Positions 1-7,181 of a stretch of DNA of 21,808 nucleotides are shown one piece after another. Both the position numbers and the translations under genes were made by a program. The notes under the pieces were generated by a model. It was not told the DNA's origin, did no database searches, and was given only the letters and a program-made list of their open reading frames with translations. Every line of letters begins with the position of its first letter. Positions within the stretch are counted from its first letter, which is position 1. Origin of the DNA: Candidatus Thorarchaeota archaeon (GTDB taxonomy: Archaea > Asgardarchaeota > Thorarchaeia > Thorarchaeales > Thorarchaeaceae); assembly GCA_019057595.1 (NCBI GenBank), contig DXJI01000025.1:1-21808 (forward strand), read 5' to 3'.

Positions 1-27
1 CTTGTACATGTTTTTCGCCTTTGTCAT
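1..27 (-). CDS. rps27ae: Ribosomal protein S27ae, N-terminal fragment (cut by window edge)
   Basis: Nine codons are visible, reading MTKAKNMYK, beginning at an ATG that directly abuts the TAG stop of rps24e on the same strand. Archaeal S27ae, a small zinc-binding protein of the 30S subunit, normally follows S24e in this cluster and starts with a short basic stretch of this kind. Identification rests on gene order plus these nine residues; the zinc-binding cysteines lie outside the window. Confidence 0.6.
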
Positions 28-426
28 CTAAGACTCACCCTCTGACTCTTCCTCAGTCTTTTTCTCTTTCTTTTCCTCTGACCTTTTCTCTGGCTTTTCT
101 TCAGACTTTTTCTCTTTCTTTTCCTCTGACCTTTTCTCTGGCTTTTCCTCAGACTTATGTCTCTTGACAATATGGTCGAGCTCAATTCTTTTCATCTGTT
201 CAGGATCAGAGTAGATTCTAGCAGTCCCCTCAGTTATCCCAGCCCCGAACTTCGTGTCAAGACTCTTGATTATCACACTTTCCTTGTTTGCGTCAAATTG
301 CGCAACAATCTTCTCACGGATGTCCGCTCGACTTGGAGTACCTGCTCCAGCATGGTCGACCCTGAAGTTGACTTCCTTTCTCGCAAGAGGCTTGTTCTCC
401 CGTTCATTCAGAATCTCGATTTTCAT
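28..426 (-). CDS. rps24e: 30S ribosomal protein S24e with charged, repeated C-terminal tail
   Basis: Structural protein of the archaeal/eukaryotic small ribosomal subunit. The first 90 or so residues match S24e: MKIEIL start, a basic NERENKPLARKEVNF segment, and the SLDTKFGAG...GTARIYSD region. The ATG at 426 is preferred over an in-frame GTG at 435 because a GTGAT element sits a few bases upstream of it and because the family begins MKIEI. Archaeal S24e is usually about 100 residues; here a tail of about 40 residues made of Lys, Glu, Arg and Ser is added, containing two copies of a 16-residue unit encoded by a 48-bp tandem repeat. The gene sits between spt4 and rps27ae, as in many archaea. 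Confidence 0.95.
   Translation of the reverse strand: MKIEILNERENKPLARKEVNFRVDHAGAGTPSRADIREKIVAQFDANKESVIIKSLDTKFGAGITEGTARIYSDPEQMKRIELDHIVKRHKSEEKPEKRSEEKKEKKSEEKPEKRSEEKKEKKTEEESEGES
58..153. repeat. Two tandem 48-bp repeats inside rps24e
   Basis: Units at 58-105 and 106-153 differ at one position. Each encodes the 16-residue unit SEEKPEKRSEEKKEKK in the S24e tail. The unit is itself made of two related halves, so slippage or unequal exchange is a likely origin. Confidence 0.9.
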
Positions 427-490
427 TGGTATCACATACCGAAAGTCAGACCGGATCTGGGGTGGGTCAACCGTTCGACCTGAGGTTGTC

Positions 491-499
491 TAATAAAGC
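491..499 (-). promoter_or_regulatory. Possible TATA box for rps24e-rps27ae
   Basis: On the minus strand this reads GCTTTATTA, about 65 bases upstream of the rps24e ATG, in the gap after spt4. The expected transcript start near 468 would give a leader of about 40 bases. Sequence match only; no upstream BRE was scored. Confidence 0.35.
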
Positions 500-522
500 T
501 TTCACCACAGACAACGAATTCT

Positions 523-726
523 CTATCGCACTTTCAGTGCATACTTCCCAGGTTTTTCAATATTGAGTCTTGAGGCGATATAGGAGGTCTTCCTAGGGTC
601 CTCACGTTTCTTCTTGCTTGGTAGAATCACAACTATTCCAGTGTATGAGGTTGTGAGGTTTGTAGCCTTACAGTTTGGACACATATTCTCTGAAGTGAGG
701 AAGTGACAGGCTCTGCAGGCTTTCAT
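523..726 (-). CDS. spt4: Transcription elongation factor Spt4 (RpoE'')
   Basis: Small zinc protein that pairs with Spt5 and binds the RNA polymerase clamp to support elongation. The 67 residues show CRAC at positions 4-7 and CPNC at 16-19, giving the four zinc ligands, followed by the beta-strand region TGIVVIL and the typical ending KPGKYALKVR. Length is normal for archaeal Spt4. It lies 23 bp downstream of rpo7, the usual archaeal arrangement, so the two are probably co-transcribed. The ATG at 726 gives the family's MKACR-type start. Confidence 0.95.
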   Translation of the reverse strand: MKACRACHFLTSENMCPNCKATNLTTSYTGIVVILPSKKKREDPRKTSYIASRLNIEKPGKYALKVR

Positions 727-749
727 TTTTGCTATCAGTCTCCACTCCT

Positions 750-1346
750 TTACTTCTTCTTTTTCTTGTCCTTCTTGGATTCCCCACGTGCAGCCCTCAC
801 GTCATCCTCAATCCATGATCGGTCGGGTCCAATCTTGCCCAAGAAGGGCTGTCTCATCGTGAGACCGAGTTTACCAGACTTGTTACCAGACTCGAAGCTT
901 ATCGATGTTACCCTGGCTCGAACCATGTCACCTTCAGTCAGAGTTCTCCCAGTTTCCTTGCCCAACAGGGCATTGCCTTTGGAGTCCTGGGTGATGAAGT
1001 CGTCACAGATCTGGCTCACATGGCACAGACCGTCCAGCGGCCCCATTCGTATGAAGGCCCCAAAGTCCATGAGTTCGACGACATTACCCTCAACGAGTTC
1101 GTGTCTCAGAGGCTTGAACACGAGCACACGATAGGTGACTGCATGATAGGTTGCACCATCGCCAGGCATCAAACGTCCCTGACCTATCTCATCGATTCCG
1201 ATGACCGCAATCATCAGACCGACGTCTCGATCTAGAACATTCTCGTGCTGCTTTCGCAGATGCAGCATGGCTGCGTCTTCCATTGGGGAACCAAATTGAG
1301 ATGGTGGAATTCGCACCACATCTTTTACTGTCACTATGCTGTACAA
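750..1346 (-). CDS. rpo7: RNA polymerase subunit Rpo7 (RpoE')
   Basis: Subunit of the archaeal RNA polymerase stalk, equivalent to eukaryotic Rpb7; with Rpo4 it binds emerging RNA. The N-terminal RNP-like domain carries the VTVKDVVRIPPSQFG signature, and residues from about 80 to 170 form an S1 OB-fold (EGNVVELMDFGAFIRMGPLDG...CHVSQI). The C-terminus ends in a lysine run. The start is a TTG at 1346: the family begins MY.IVT, a TAG lies immediately upstream in frame, and GGAG sits nine bases before it. The gene is preceded by an 85-base putative leader holding a stable hairpin, and followed by spt4. Confidence 0.95.
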   Translation of the reverse strand: MYSIVTVKDVVRIPPSQFGSPMEDAAMLHLRKQHENVLDRDVGLMIAVIGIDEIGQGRLMPGDGATYHAVTYRVLVFKPLRHELVEGNVVELMDFGAFIRMGPLDGLCHVSQICDDFITQDSKGNALLGKETGRTLTEGDMVRARVTSISFESGNKSGKLGLTMRQPFLGKIGPDRSWIEDDVRAARGESKKDKKKKK

Positions 1347-1392
1347 CTATTGTCGCTCCTTGCCTAGCAGGACGATTCTTATCAGAACAATC

Positions 1393-1417
1393 AGACTCGG
1401 GAACAAACCCGAGGTCT
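1393..1417 (-). other. Stem-loop in the putative rpo7 leader
   Basis: Nine base pairs with one bulged base: arms 1393-1401 and 1408-1417, six-base loop at 1402-1407. It lies between the TATA-like element at 1454-1462 and the TTG start at 1346, so it would be in the 5' untranslated part of an rpo7 transcript. No T-tract follows on the minus strand, so it does not look like an intrinsic terminator for the PIN gene upstream. Confidence 0.6.
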
Positions 1418-1453
1418 AAACCCTACGGCTCAGCGCAGAGTCGCTTTGTAAAA

Positions 1454-1462
1454 CATAAAAAC
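1454..1462 (-). promoter_or_regulatory. TATA-like element before rpo7
   Basis: Minus strand reads GTTTTTATG in the 130-bp gap between the PIN gene and rpo7. It would start a transcript near 1430, giving rpo7-spt4 a promoter separate from aIF2-gamma. Confidence 0.4.
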
Positions 1463-1476
1463 GTTGTGACACGGTC

Positions 1477-1881
1477 TCAAATTATCGAACCCTCAAGTTC
1501 GAGGTGTTTCTTTCCTCTGAGTAGTAAGACTGGGATTCCTTGTGATTTTGCCTTCTCTCTAAGTTGGCGATCATTCGTTGCAAGAACACCCTTCACGGAT
1601 CTGGCATAATCTAGGAGCTGGTCATCCACTGGATTTGTCTTCGCTGTTTCATCAACACTCACAATTGTGCATCTTTCGACCAGATCTAACGCGATTCTGA
1701 ACATTCGGGCTTCGGTTCTACTTGCGCGCTCAAGTTTGGACTTGATCTCCTCCAAGACCGAGTCCAACAGAACAAACTCTAGCCTTCTCTCAAGAACCCT
1801 CTCAGCCTCAGAAAAGACATCCACCCCAAACTGTGCTGGTACTGTGAGAAAGTTGGTGTCCATAATCACAGGAATTGGCAT
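1477..1881 (-). CDS. PIN-domain nuclease, Fcf1-like (aIF2-gamma cluster type)
   Basis: Predicted Mg/Mn-dependent RNA nuclease of the PIN fold. With the start at 1881 the acidic active-site residues are D8 (IMDTNFL), E44 or E45, D86/D87 and D104 (ATNDRQL). Its closest general type is the stand-alone archaeal Fcf1/Utp23-like PIN protein that sits between aIF2-gamma and rpo7 in many archaea; an rRNA-processing role is inferred from that context. Earlier in-frame ATGs at 1917 and 1902 exist, the first overlapping aIF2-gamma, but GGTGA five bases before the 1881 ATG and the typical PIVMDTNFL start favour 1881 (134 residues). VapC-type toxin function is less likely since no antitoxin gene is adjacent. 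Confidence 0.88.
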   Translation of the reverse strand: MPIPVIMDTNFLTVPAQFGVDVFSEAERVLERRLEFVLLDSVLEEIKSKLERASRTEARMFRIALDLVERCTIVSVDETAKTNPVDDQLLDYARSVKGVLATNDRQLREKAKSQGIPVLLLRGKKHLELEGSII

Positions 1882-1903
1882 GATTTTCACCGTAAGTGGC
1901 ATT

Positions 1904-3145
1904 CTAGATCTCGGCATAGCCGATTAGTCGCCACTTGTTCTCTACCCTACGTCCAATAGCTATCCGCTGACCCTTTTCAGCAACCACTGGTCGTTTGAGT
2001 GTGAGTTCTATCTCATCACCGTGAAGTCTGGTAATTACACCCACCGTTGGAGCGGTTCCCAGAACAAGCATCATGGGTTCATTGAGTTTGAGATTCTCAA
2101 CCTGTTTCTTTGATTCTGTCCCAACGACTCGCTGCATCAGTATAGGTTTGATCATGAGCTTGTCGATTATCTTGGGCATCTTACCGACTTTGCTGACTAC
2201 ATTCCCAACAAGCCTGTCAGCCCGGGTAGAGGCTGGATCGAGGGCTGTTCCTACACCAATGAGGCCTCCAGGATATGCCTCCTGTAGTTGGTTTCCACTT
2301 CCAGACAAAAGGCTAGCAACCTTTGCTTTGATGGGTTTGAATCCTTTCTCGCTCTTTGCACCGGGAGATATCTCAATCTCATCTCCAACAGTAAGCTTCC
2401 CTTGAACAATGGAACCACCTACTACGCCGCCCTGCATCTTGTCTGGCAACGTACCCGGTCTGTTGATGTCAAACGAACGAGCAACAAACATTTTGGGTGG
2501 GGCTTCGTCATCACGGTCTGGAGTAGGGATCATCTCCTCAATCTTCTGAATGAGTAGGTCTGTATTGGCTCCGAAAATTGCAGAAACTGGGACAATAGGG
2601 GCATCTTCAGCAGCGGTTCCCTTCACAAAGTCCTTAATCTGCTGATAATGTTCTATTGCCTGTTCTTTGGTCACTAGCTCAATCTTGTTCTGAACAATTA
2701 TGATGTTCTTTACACCCACAATCTCGAGTGCATGTAGATGTTCTGAGGTCTGAGGCATTGGACAAGGCTCGTTGGCTGCAATCACTAGAATCGCACCATC
2801 CATCAGACTGGCTCCACTGAGACAGGTCGCCATCAGTGACTCGTGACCCGGACTGTCGACGAATGAAATCTCCCTGAGAACTTCCAACTCGCCTCCGCAC
2901 TTACTGCATTTGTCTTCCTTTGCTAAGTGCGAAGTAGTGAATGCCTCGGGATCGGGACATTTTTTGCATTTCATCAGGGTGGTAGCAGCGTATCCAAGTC
3001 TAATCGAAATACCTCTTCGGATTTCGTCAGAGTGGCGGTCGGTCCACTCTCCTGTGAGGTATGAAACAAGTGTGGTCTTGCCGTGGTCGACATGACCCAA
3101 TGCGCCGATGCTGATTTCTGACTGTCCCTCGTATTTTCTGGTCAC
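1904..3145 (-). CDS. eif2g: Translation initiation factor aIF2, gamma subunit
   Basis: GTPase subunit of the heterotrimer that brings Met-tRNAi to the small ribosomal subunit. The G1 motif GHVDHGKT is at residues 17-24, the G3 motif DSPGHE near 97-102 and the G4 motif QNKIE near 152-156. A zinc knuckle inserted in the G domain has cysteines at 60, 63, 80 and 83. Domains II and III follow, with full length (413) for the archaeal family. The start is a GTG at 3145. It lies downstream of rps6e and 22 bp upstream of the PIN gene, the conserved archaeal order. Confidence 0.97.
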   Translation of the reverse strand: MTRKYEGQSEISIGALGHVDHGKTTLVSYLTGEWTDRHSDEIRRGISIRLGYAATTLMKCKKCPDPEAFTTSHLAKEDKCSKCGGELEVLREISFVDSPGHESLMATCLSGASLMDGAILVIAANEPCPMPQTSEHLHALEIVGVKNIIIVQNKIELVTKEQAIEHYQQIKDFVKGTAAEDAPIVPVSAIFGANTDLLIQKIEEMIPTPDRDDEAPPKMFVARSFDINRPGTLPDKMQGGVVGGSIVQGKLTVGDEIEISPGAKSEKGFKPIKAKVASLLSGSGNQLQEAYPGGLIGVGTALDPASTRADRLVGNVVSKVGKMPKIIDKLMIKPILMQRVVGTESKKQVENLKLNEPMMLVLGTAPTVGVITRLHGDEIELTLKRPVVAEKGQRIAIGRRVENKWRLIGYAEI

Positions 3146-3252
3146 CTAATCTTCACTTCCGACTTGTAGGGCGTTAGTCACTTTCTTCACGTTGCACATA
3201 TGAAGTCTATGGTTTGTTCGAGCTTTTGGCCCAAAACATGGCCAAGATACTA

Positions 3253-3636
3253 TCATGCAGCCTTCATGACGAGCTCTTCGAGGGATGTACTACCCTTCTC
3301 CTCGACTCTCATATTGACCTGTGAGATGTCAGGACTGAGCTCTCTACCACGGACAGTCTTTCTTTTGGAGATTCCCTTTCTCTTGGGTCTGAATCCAGGA
3401 GTGCCCCGTATCAAAACACGTTTCTTACCACTTCCATGGACGTCAGGTCGAATTGGGAATCCGGACGTGTCACTTCCTCCAGTGATTTTCAGCTTGTATC
3501 CGGGCAGTCCTAGGACATCTCCCTCAACAACTTCGCCAACAGTCTTGCCCACAAGAGCATTTGTTTTAGCGTCGTCTAGCTCGTACTGGATGGACTTTCC
3601 AGTTTCTGGATCTGATATTACAAGTTTGTATGGCAA
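3253..3636 (-). CDS. rps6e: 30S ribosomal protein S6e
   Basis: Small-subunit protein shared by archaea and eukaryotes. The 127 residues show the family's opening YKLVISDPETGKS, the GLPGYKLKITGGSDTSGFP core and the RKRKGISKRKTVRGRE basic region; length is typical of archaeal S6e, which lacks the long eukaryotic tail. The start is TTG at 3636: an in-frame TAG lies shortly upstream with no ATG or GTG between, and the family begins M.YKLV. The upstream purine-rich AGGCGAAG is only a fair ribosome binding site. First gene of the minus-strand cluster. Confidence 0.95.
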   Translation of the reverse strand: MPYKLVISDPETGKSIQYELDDAKTNALVGKTVGEVVEGDVLGLPGYKLKITGGSDTSGFPIRPDVHGSGKKRVLIRGTPGFRPKRKGISKRKTVRGRELSPDISQVNMRVEEKGSTSLEELVMKAA

Positions 3637-3705
3637 TAACGCTTCGCCTGCCTAGAGTAGTGGTAATGGGTCCTTTAGGACACCAGCAGTAGCCAAATTG
3701 GCTCA

Positions 3706-3712
3706 CTTTATG
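3706..3712 (-). promoter_or_regulatory. Possible TATA box for rps6e
   Basis: Minus strand CATAAAG about 70 bases before the TTG start, in the divergent gap with the site-2 protease gene. It would be the promoter of the whole ribosomal-protein/aIF2-gamma cluster. Weak match, position reasonable. Confidence 0.3.
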
Positions 3713-3771
3713 AGGATTGTGGTTGGGCCTCACTACTTAGATTTCCAACCTGCTAATTCCTAGTACACAAC

Positions 3772-3779
3772 CATTATAT
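3772..3779 (+). promoter_or_regulatory. TATA box for the site-2 protease gene
   Basis: CATTATAT, 47-54 bases before the ATG at 3826. The expected start of transcription near 3802 gives a leader of about 25 bases. Confidence 0.5.
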
Positions 3780-3825
3780 CCATCTGTTTCCTCGACGCGC
3801 CACTGACCCCTCGGATTGACATTTC

Positions 3826-4992
3826 ATGGATACATTGACAATATTTGCGATCATCGGCATAATCTGGCTCTTGATTTATTTCATCGCACAGAGAATCGGT
3901 GTCGAGAAACTCCAGGAGAGGGGTGTTGAGGCTGGTGTGCCTTTCTTTTTCATGTGGCGAACCCAACGCTTGAACGCATTCCTCACGAGGATGGGCAAGA
4001 AGTTCCCTCGAGCCTTTTTCAACGTCGGTATTGTCGTAGGTTTTGGAGGAATGTTTTTTGCCTTCTGGATGTTTGGTGACAACCTAATCAAATTCTTCAT
4101 ACAGCCTGCAGCTGCTGGAGGAGTAGTACCAATTATCCCTGGAATAACAATCACTGGTCTTCCTCTAATATACTTGCTAATTGCCTTAGCAGTCACACTC
4201 CTTACCCATGAATTTGCTCATGGTCTAGCCTCTTCAAAAGATGATATCACGATTAAGAGCTCAGGACTCTTGGCTTTCTTGATTTTATTTGGGGCGTTTG
4301 TCGAACCCGATGAGGAAGAATTCGAGAATGAAGCGACTCCCCAATCTAGAATGAGAATGCTTGCAGCTGGTTCATTCGCAAATCTTGCATGGGGTTTTGT
4401 GTTTCTCATTATCCTGCTTAATTTCAATCCAATGGTGTCACTTGCATATAATACACCGAGTGGTGCCTACATCTATGAGCTACAAGCTGGTAGCCCTGCT
4501 GCTCAAGCTCTTGATGTGGGTGATGTCATCATTGGCCTCAATGATACAACGATTGCTAACTGGTCTGCGGTCAGTGTATTTATGGTGGATGCTGGGGCCG
4601 GTTCTCAGCTGACCATACATACCCTTGAAGGAGATGTGACCATTATATTAGCGGCGAGCGAGCTCAATGCGTCGAGAGGGTATATGGGCATATTCGGAGC
4701 TGACTACTGGGAACCCAAACCGGGTTGGGACTTGTTCCTCACACCAATGTTTGTGTTCCATCTAAATCAAGTGATTTTCTGGTGCTACCTGATCCTCATG
4801 TCAGTCGCGCTGTTCAACCTGTTACCAATTCCTCCGCTTGATGGGGACAAGCTATTGTCCAATGGTCTAAGTCTAATCATCAAAGACGAGAAGAAAATCA
4901 AATACATCATGTGGCCGATGCGGATTGCAGCACTCTTGATCGTGGTACTTAGCATAGCTTTCAGCCTGCTGCTGGGCAAGGGACTGTTCTGA
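3826..4992 (+). CDS. Site-2 protease-type membrane metalloprotease (M50) with PDZ domain
   Basis: Intramembrane zinc protease that cuts transmembrane or membrane-proximal segments, in other organisms usually to release regulators. An N-terminal transmembrane helix (about residues 5-22) is followed by further helices; the zinc-binding HEFAH is at 128-132 within a hydrophobic segment, and the second motif PIPPLDGDK supplies D339 as third ligand. Between them lies a soluble PDZ-like domain (about residues 210-290, including the AGSPAAQALDVGDVIIGLN signature). The ending is hydrophobic. All catalytic elements are intact. It stands alone between divergent rps6e and the next operon, so the substrate cannot be inferred. 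No clear Shine-Dalgarno site is seen. Confidence 0.92.
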   Translation: MDTLTIFAIIGIIWLLIYFIAQRIGVEKLQERGVEAGVPFFFMWRTQRLNAFLTRMGKKFPRAFFNVGIVVGFGGMFFAFWMFGDNLIKFFIQPAAAGGVVPIIPGITITGLPLIYLLIALAVTLLTHEFAHGLASSKDDITIKSSGLLAFLILFGAFVEPDEEEFENEATPQSRMRMLAAGSFANLAWGFVFLIILLNFNPMVSLAYNTPSGAYIYELQAGSPAAQALDVGDVIIGLNDTTIANWSAVSVFMVDAGAGSQLTIHTLEGDVTIILAASELNASRGYMGIFGADYWEPKPGWDLFLTPMFVFHLNQVIFWCYLILMSVALFNLLPIPPLDGDKLLSNGLSLIIKDEKKIKYIMWPMRIAALLIVVLSIAFSLLLGKGLF

Positions 4993-5016
4993 AGGGTATT
5001 TTCAGTTCTTCTGGGA

Positions 5017-5025
5017 CCTAATAAG
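5017..5025 (+). promoter_or_regulatory. TATA box for the 5056 operon
   Basis: CCTAATAAG, about 35 bases upstream of the ATG at 5056. Transcription would begin near 5046, leaving a very short leader. Confidence 0.4.
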
Positions 5026-5055
5026 GCATGAAAATGCATGTTAGTCCGATGAAAG

Positions 5056-5478
5056 ATGATGACCCACCAGATTGGTACAAAGCAAGAAGTACGAGAAAGG
5101 GCCAGAAAAGCACTGGCTGACTACCTGACGATGTTCATTCCGGGTTCATGGAAAGAACCCCTCTCCAAGCTGAAGTTACTACTTCAGGCAAATGGTGATG
5201 TGGACTGGGAAGCACTCAAGGGTTACGCCCTGTTGATCTTTGACGAACAACGCCTGTCCGAGGATAGGGTGGAATGTCTAGCTCGTGTTGAACGACTGAG
5301 CGAGGCATTCAAGGAGATACACAGTATCCTCTCTCCTGCCGAGTGGCACAAGACAGTCGATGATATCATTCATGCTGCCAGTTTCAGAGCCAGTAAGGCT
5401 GCTCTTCATATCAAGCGAGTGCAGATTGTTGAAGAAATGAAAGTGAAAGAGAAGAAGGATACTAAGATCAAGACCTGA
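5056..5478 (+). CDS. Uncharacterised 140-residue alpha-helical protein
   Basis: I do not recognise this family. The protein is predicted soluble and largely helical, charged, with a Lys/Glu-rich tail (EEMKVKEKKDTKIKT) and no cysteines arranged for metal binding. Two ATGs are adjacent (5056 and 5059) and either could be used. It is the first gene of a same-strand run ending in a radical SAM protein; the tRNA thiolase gene starts 59 bases after its stop, or overlaps less if the upstream GTG is used. Codon use looks like that of the neighbours, which argues that it is real. Confidence 0.75.
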   Translation: MMTHQIGTKQEVRERARKALADYLTMFIPGSWKEPLSKLKLLLQANGDVDWEALKGYALLIFDEQRLSEDRVECLARVERLSEAFKEIHSILSPAEWHKTVDDIIHAASFRASKAALHIKRVQIVEEMKVKEKKDTKIKT

Positions 5479-5537
5479 ATGTTCATGTGAACATCTTTAA
5501 CTGGGATCCAGTAGATTTGCGTCTTGGAGTCGCCAAG

Positions 5538-6464
5538 ATGCAGTCCGGATGTTCGAAATGTGGAAAACCTGCAGTATATCTCCGAAGATATACCGCCGAA
5601 AGACTGTGCGGTTCATGCCTAGTCCAGACCACATCAGACAGAGTCCGGAGAACAATCAATCGCCACAAGATGCTCCAAGAAGAGGACAGAATAGCCGTCG
5701 CAATTTCTGGCGGGAAGGACAGCGCAGTCCTACTTGACAATATTCTTCGAATAGAGAACAATTTTCCCAAGTCTGAGATTGTTCCTGTGACCATTGATGA
5801 GGGAATTCAAGGTTATAGGAATGAGGCCTTGGAAGCGGCCCGAGAGCTGACAAAATCCCTCGGTCTTGGTCTTGAGGTCTTTTCTTTTCAAGATTTAATT
5901 GGTCACTCCCTCGATGAGATTGTAGAGAAGCGCGATGAGAGCTCTCTGGGTGCTTGTTCATACTGTGGGGTTTTCCGTAGACGCGCATTGAATGCGGCTG
6001 CAAATGAACTGGGAGCTGACGTGATAGCACTAGGTCATAATCTGGATGATGAGGCCCAGACTGTACTGATGAACATCATGCGAGGGGACAGTAAGAGAAT
6101 TGCAAGGACAAACGTTCCTCGCAGTAGATCAATTGAGGGTCTAGTCCCCCGAATCAAACCCATCACTGATCTCTCAGAGAGAGACATCGTAGCCTACGCA
6201 CATCAGCTGAAACTTGTCTATCATGATGTTCCATGCCCATATGCTGGAGAAGCTTATCGCAATGACGTGAGGTTGTTTCTGAATGAAATGGAACATAAAC
6301 GACCGGGTACGCTTCTCGCTGTTCTTCGTTCTGCTGAAACCATGACTTCTTTGTTTTTAGACAGCGTTTCTACTTGGAAACCAAAGATCTGCGAGAAATG
6401 CGGCATGCCATCTCCCTCCAATGTATGTAAGGCATGTGAAATGCTTGAAGAGATTAGGAGATGA
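5538..6464 (+). CDS. ttuA: tRNA 2-thiolation enzyme, TtuA/Ncs6 family
   Basis: ATP-dependent sulfur transferase acting on tRNA uridines (position 54 for TtuA, wobble 34 for Ncs6); which one cannot be settled by eye. The PP-loop SGGKDS at residues 57-62 activates the uridine by adenylation. Cysteines 140, 143 (GACSYCG) and 233 (PCPY) form the conserved trio that holds an iron-sulfur cluster. An N-terminal zinc finger (CSKC...LCGSC) and a C-terminal one (CEKC...CKAC) flank the core, as in the family. A GTG at 5487 gives 17 extra residues, but the family begins just before CSKCG and GGAG lies eight bases upstream of the ATG at 5538. The stop overlaps the next gene by ATGA. A TATA-like CTTTAAC near 5496 may give a local promoter. 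Confidence 0.93.
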   Translation: MQSGCSKCGKPAVYLRRYTAERLCGSCLVQTTSDRVRRTINRHKMLQEEDRIAVAISGGKDSAVLLDNILRIENNFPKSEIVPVTIDEGIQGYRNEALEAARELTKSLGLGLEVFSFQDLIGHSLDEIVEKRDESSLGACSYCGVFRRRALNAAANELGADVIALGHNLDDEAQTVLMNIMRGDSKRIARTNVPRSRSIEGLVPRIKPITDLSERDIVAYAHQLKLVYHDVPCPYAGEAYRNDVRLFLNEMEHKRPGTLLAVLRSAETMTSLFLDSVSTWKPKICEKCGMPSPSNVCKACEMLEEIRR

Positions 6465-7177
6465 CTCAGGTGGCGAAGAAACCTGAAGTATTGCATGAAC
6501 TCAGACAGGTAGAATATGATCAGGCTCATTGGAACCATCTGAGTACTTTGAGGAGCAACGCACTCAAAATAGTCCACTCAATCGAGTCGATCTCAGTAAA
6601 ACCCTATGTCTATGGTTCCGTGGCAAGAGGTGACACAAGTAAATCTTCAGACATTGACATCATCATTCCCCATCAGGTGTCAAGCTACAGGTTAGAGCTC
6701 GTTCTTGGACAGATTCTGAAGCGAGAGCTAGTACAAGCAACACCTTCAATGGTGCTCAAGGGTCACATCCATTTATCGGAGAATACAGTAGTGTCATTTC
6801 CTCTCTTCAAGATGAGATCAAGGGAGGAAGAGTTCTATCGCTGGGGAGGAATCATAGACAGCTCTGGTCTGGAGGGAGATGTACGTGTACCTGGTGTTGA
6901 CAAACGTCTGATTCTCATAGAACCGACTGATTCTGGACATAGTGAGCATGGAGTCATTGGACACGAGTCTATGACAGCAAAGAAACTGGGTGTCAGCAAT
7001 GGGATAGCTCAAGAGCGTGTGAGAGTCCTATCACGTCGAGACATTGTGGGAAGAACGGGAGTCTACCTCACTAGAGATCTCGATGAGGATGAGAGCTTTG
7101 AAGAGGTCGCAAAGAAACTCCAAGACCGTGACCCCGCACTGAGGCGCACAATCGAGAAGCGTGAGGGAAAGAGGTGA
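6461..7177 (+). CDS. Polymerase-beta superfamily nucleotidyltransferase
   Basis: Predicted enzyme that transfers a nucleotide to an unknown acceptor. The signature GSVARGDTSKSSDID starts at residue 52, with catalytic D64 and D66 after the glycine-serine pair, as in minimal and kanamycin-type nucleotidyltransferases. The 238-residue protein is longer than the roughly 100-residue MNT toxins-like enzymes; it resembles the archaeal predicted nucleotidyltransferases of COG1665, though I cannot confirm the group. The C-terminal half (from about 165) has a helix-turn-helix-like stretch around SMTAKKLGVSNGIAQERV. The start overlaps the ttuA stop (ATGA) and the next gene's ribosome binding site covers its own stop, so translation is probably coupled across three genes. 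Confidence 0.85.
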   Translation: MTQVAKKPEVLHELRQVEYDQAHWNHLSTLRSNALKIVHSIESISVKPYVYGSVARGDTSKSSDIDIIIPHQVSSYRLELVLGQILKRELVQATPSMVLKGHIHLSENTVVSFPLFKMRSREEEFYRWGGIIDSSGLEGDVRVPGVDKRLILIEPTDSGHSEHGVIGHESMTAKKLGVSNGIAQERVRVLSRRDIVGRTGVYLTRDLDEDESFEEVAKKLQDRDPALRRTIEKREGKR

Positions 7178-7181
7178 AACA

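Noticed and set aside
1477..1881. PIN protein as a VapC toxin
   Set aside because: No small antitoxin gene next to it; position in the aIF2-gamma cluster is conserved and points to a housekeeping nuclease.
3224..3236. Short palindrome TTTTGG-C-CCAAAA between rps6e and aIF2-gamma
   Set aside because: One-base centre cannot form a normal hairpin and no T-tract follows; could be an operator but there is no second copy nearby.
6461..7177. Nucleotidyltransferase as part of a MNT/HEPN toxin-antitoxin pair
   Set aside because: No HEPN gene adjacent; the protein is over twice the MNT length and is translation-coupled to ttuA.
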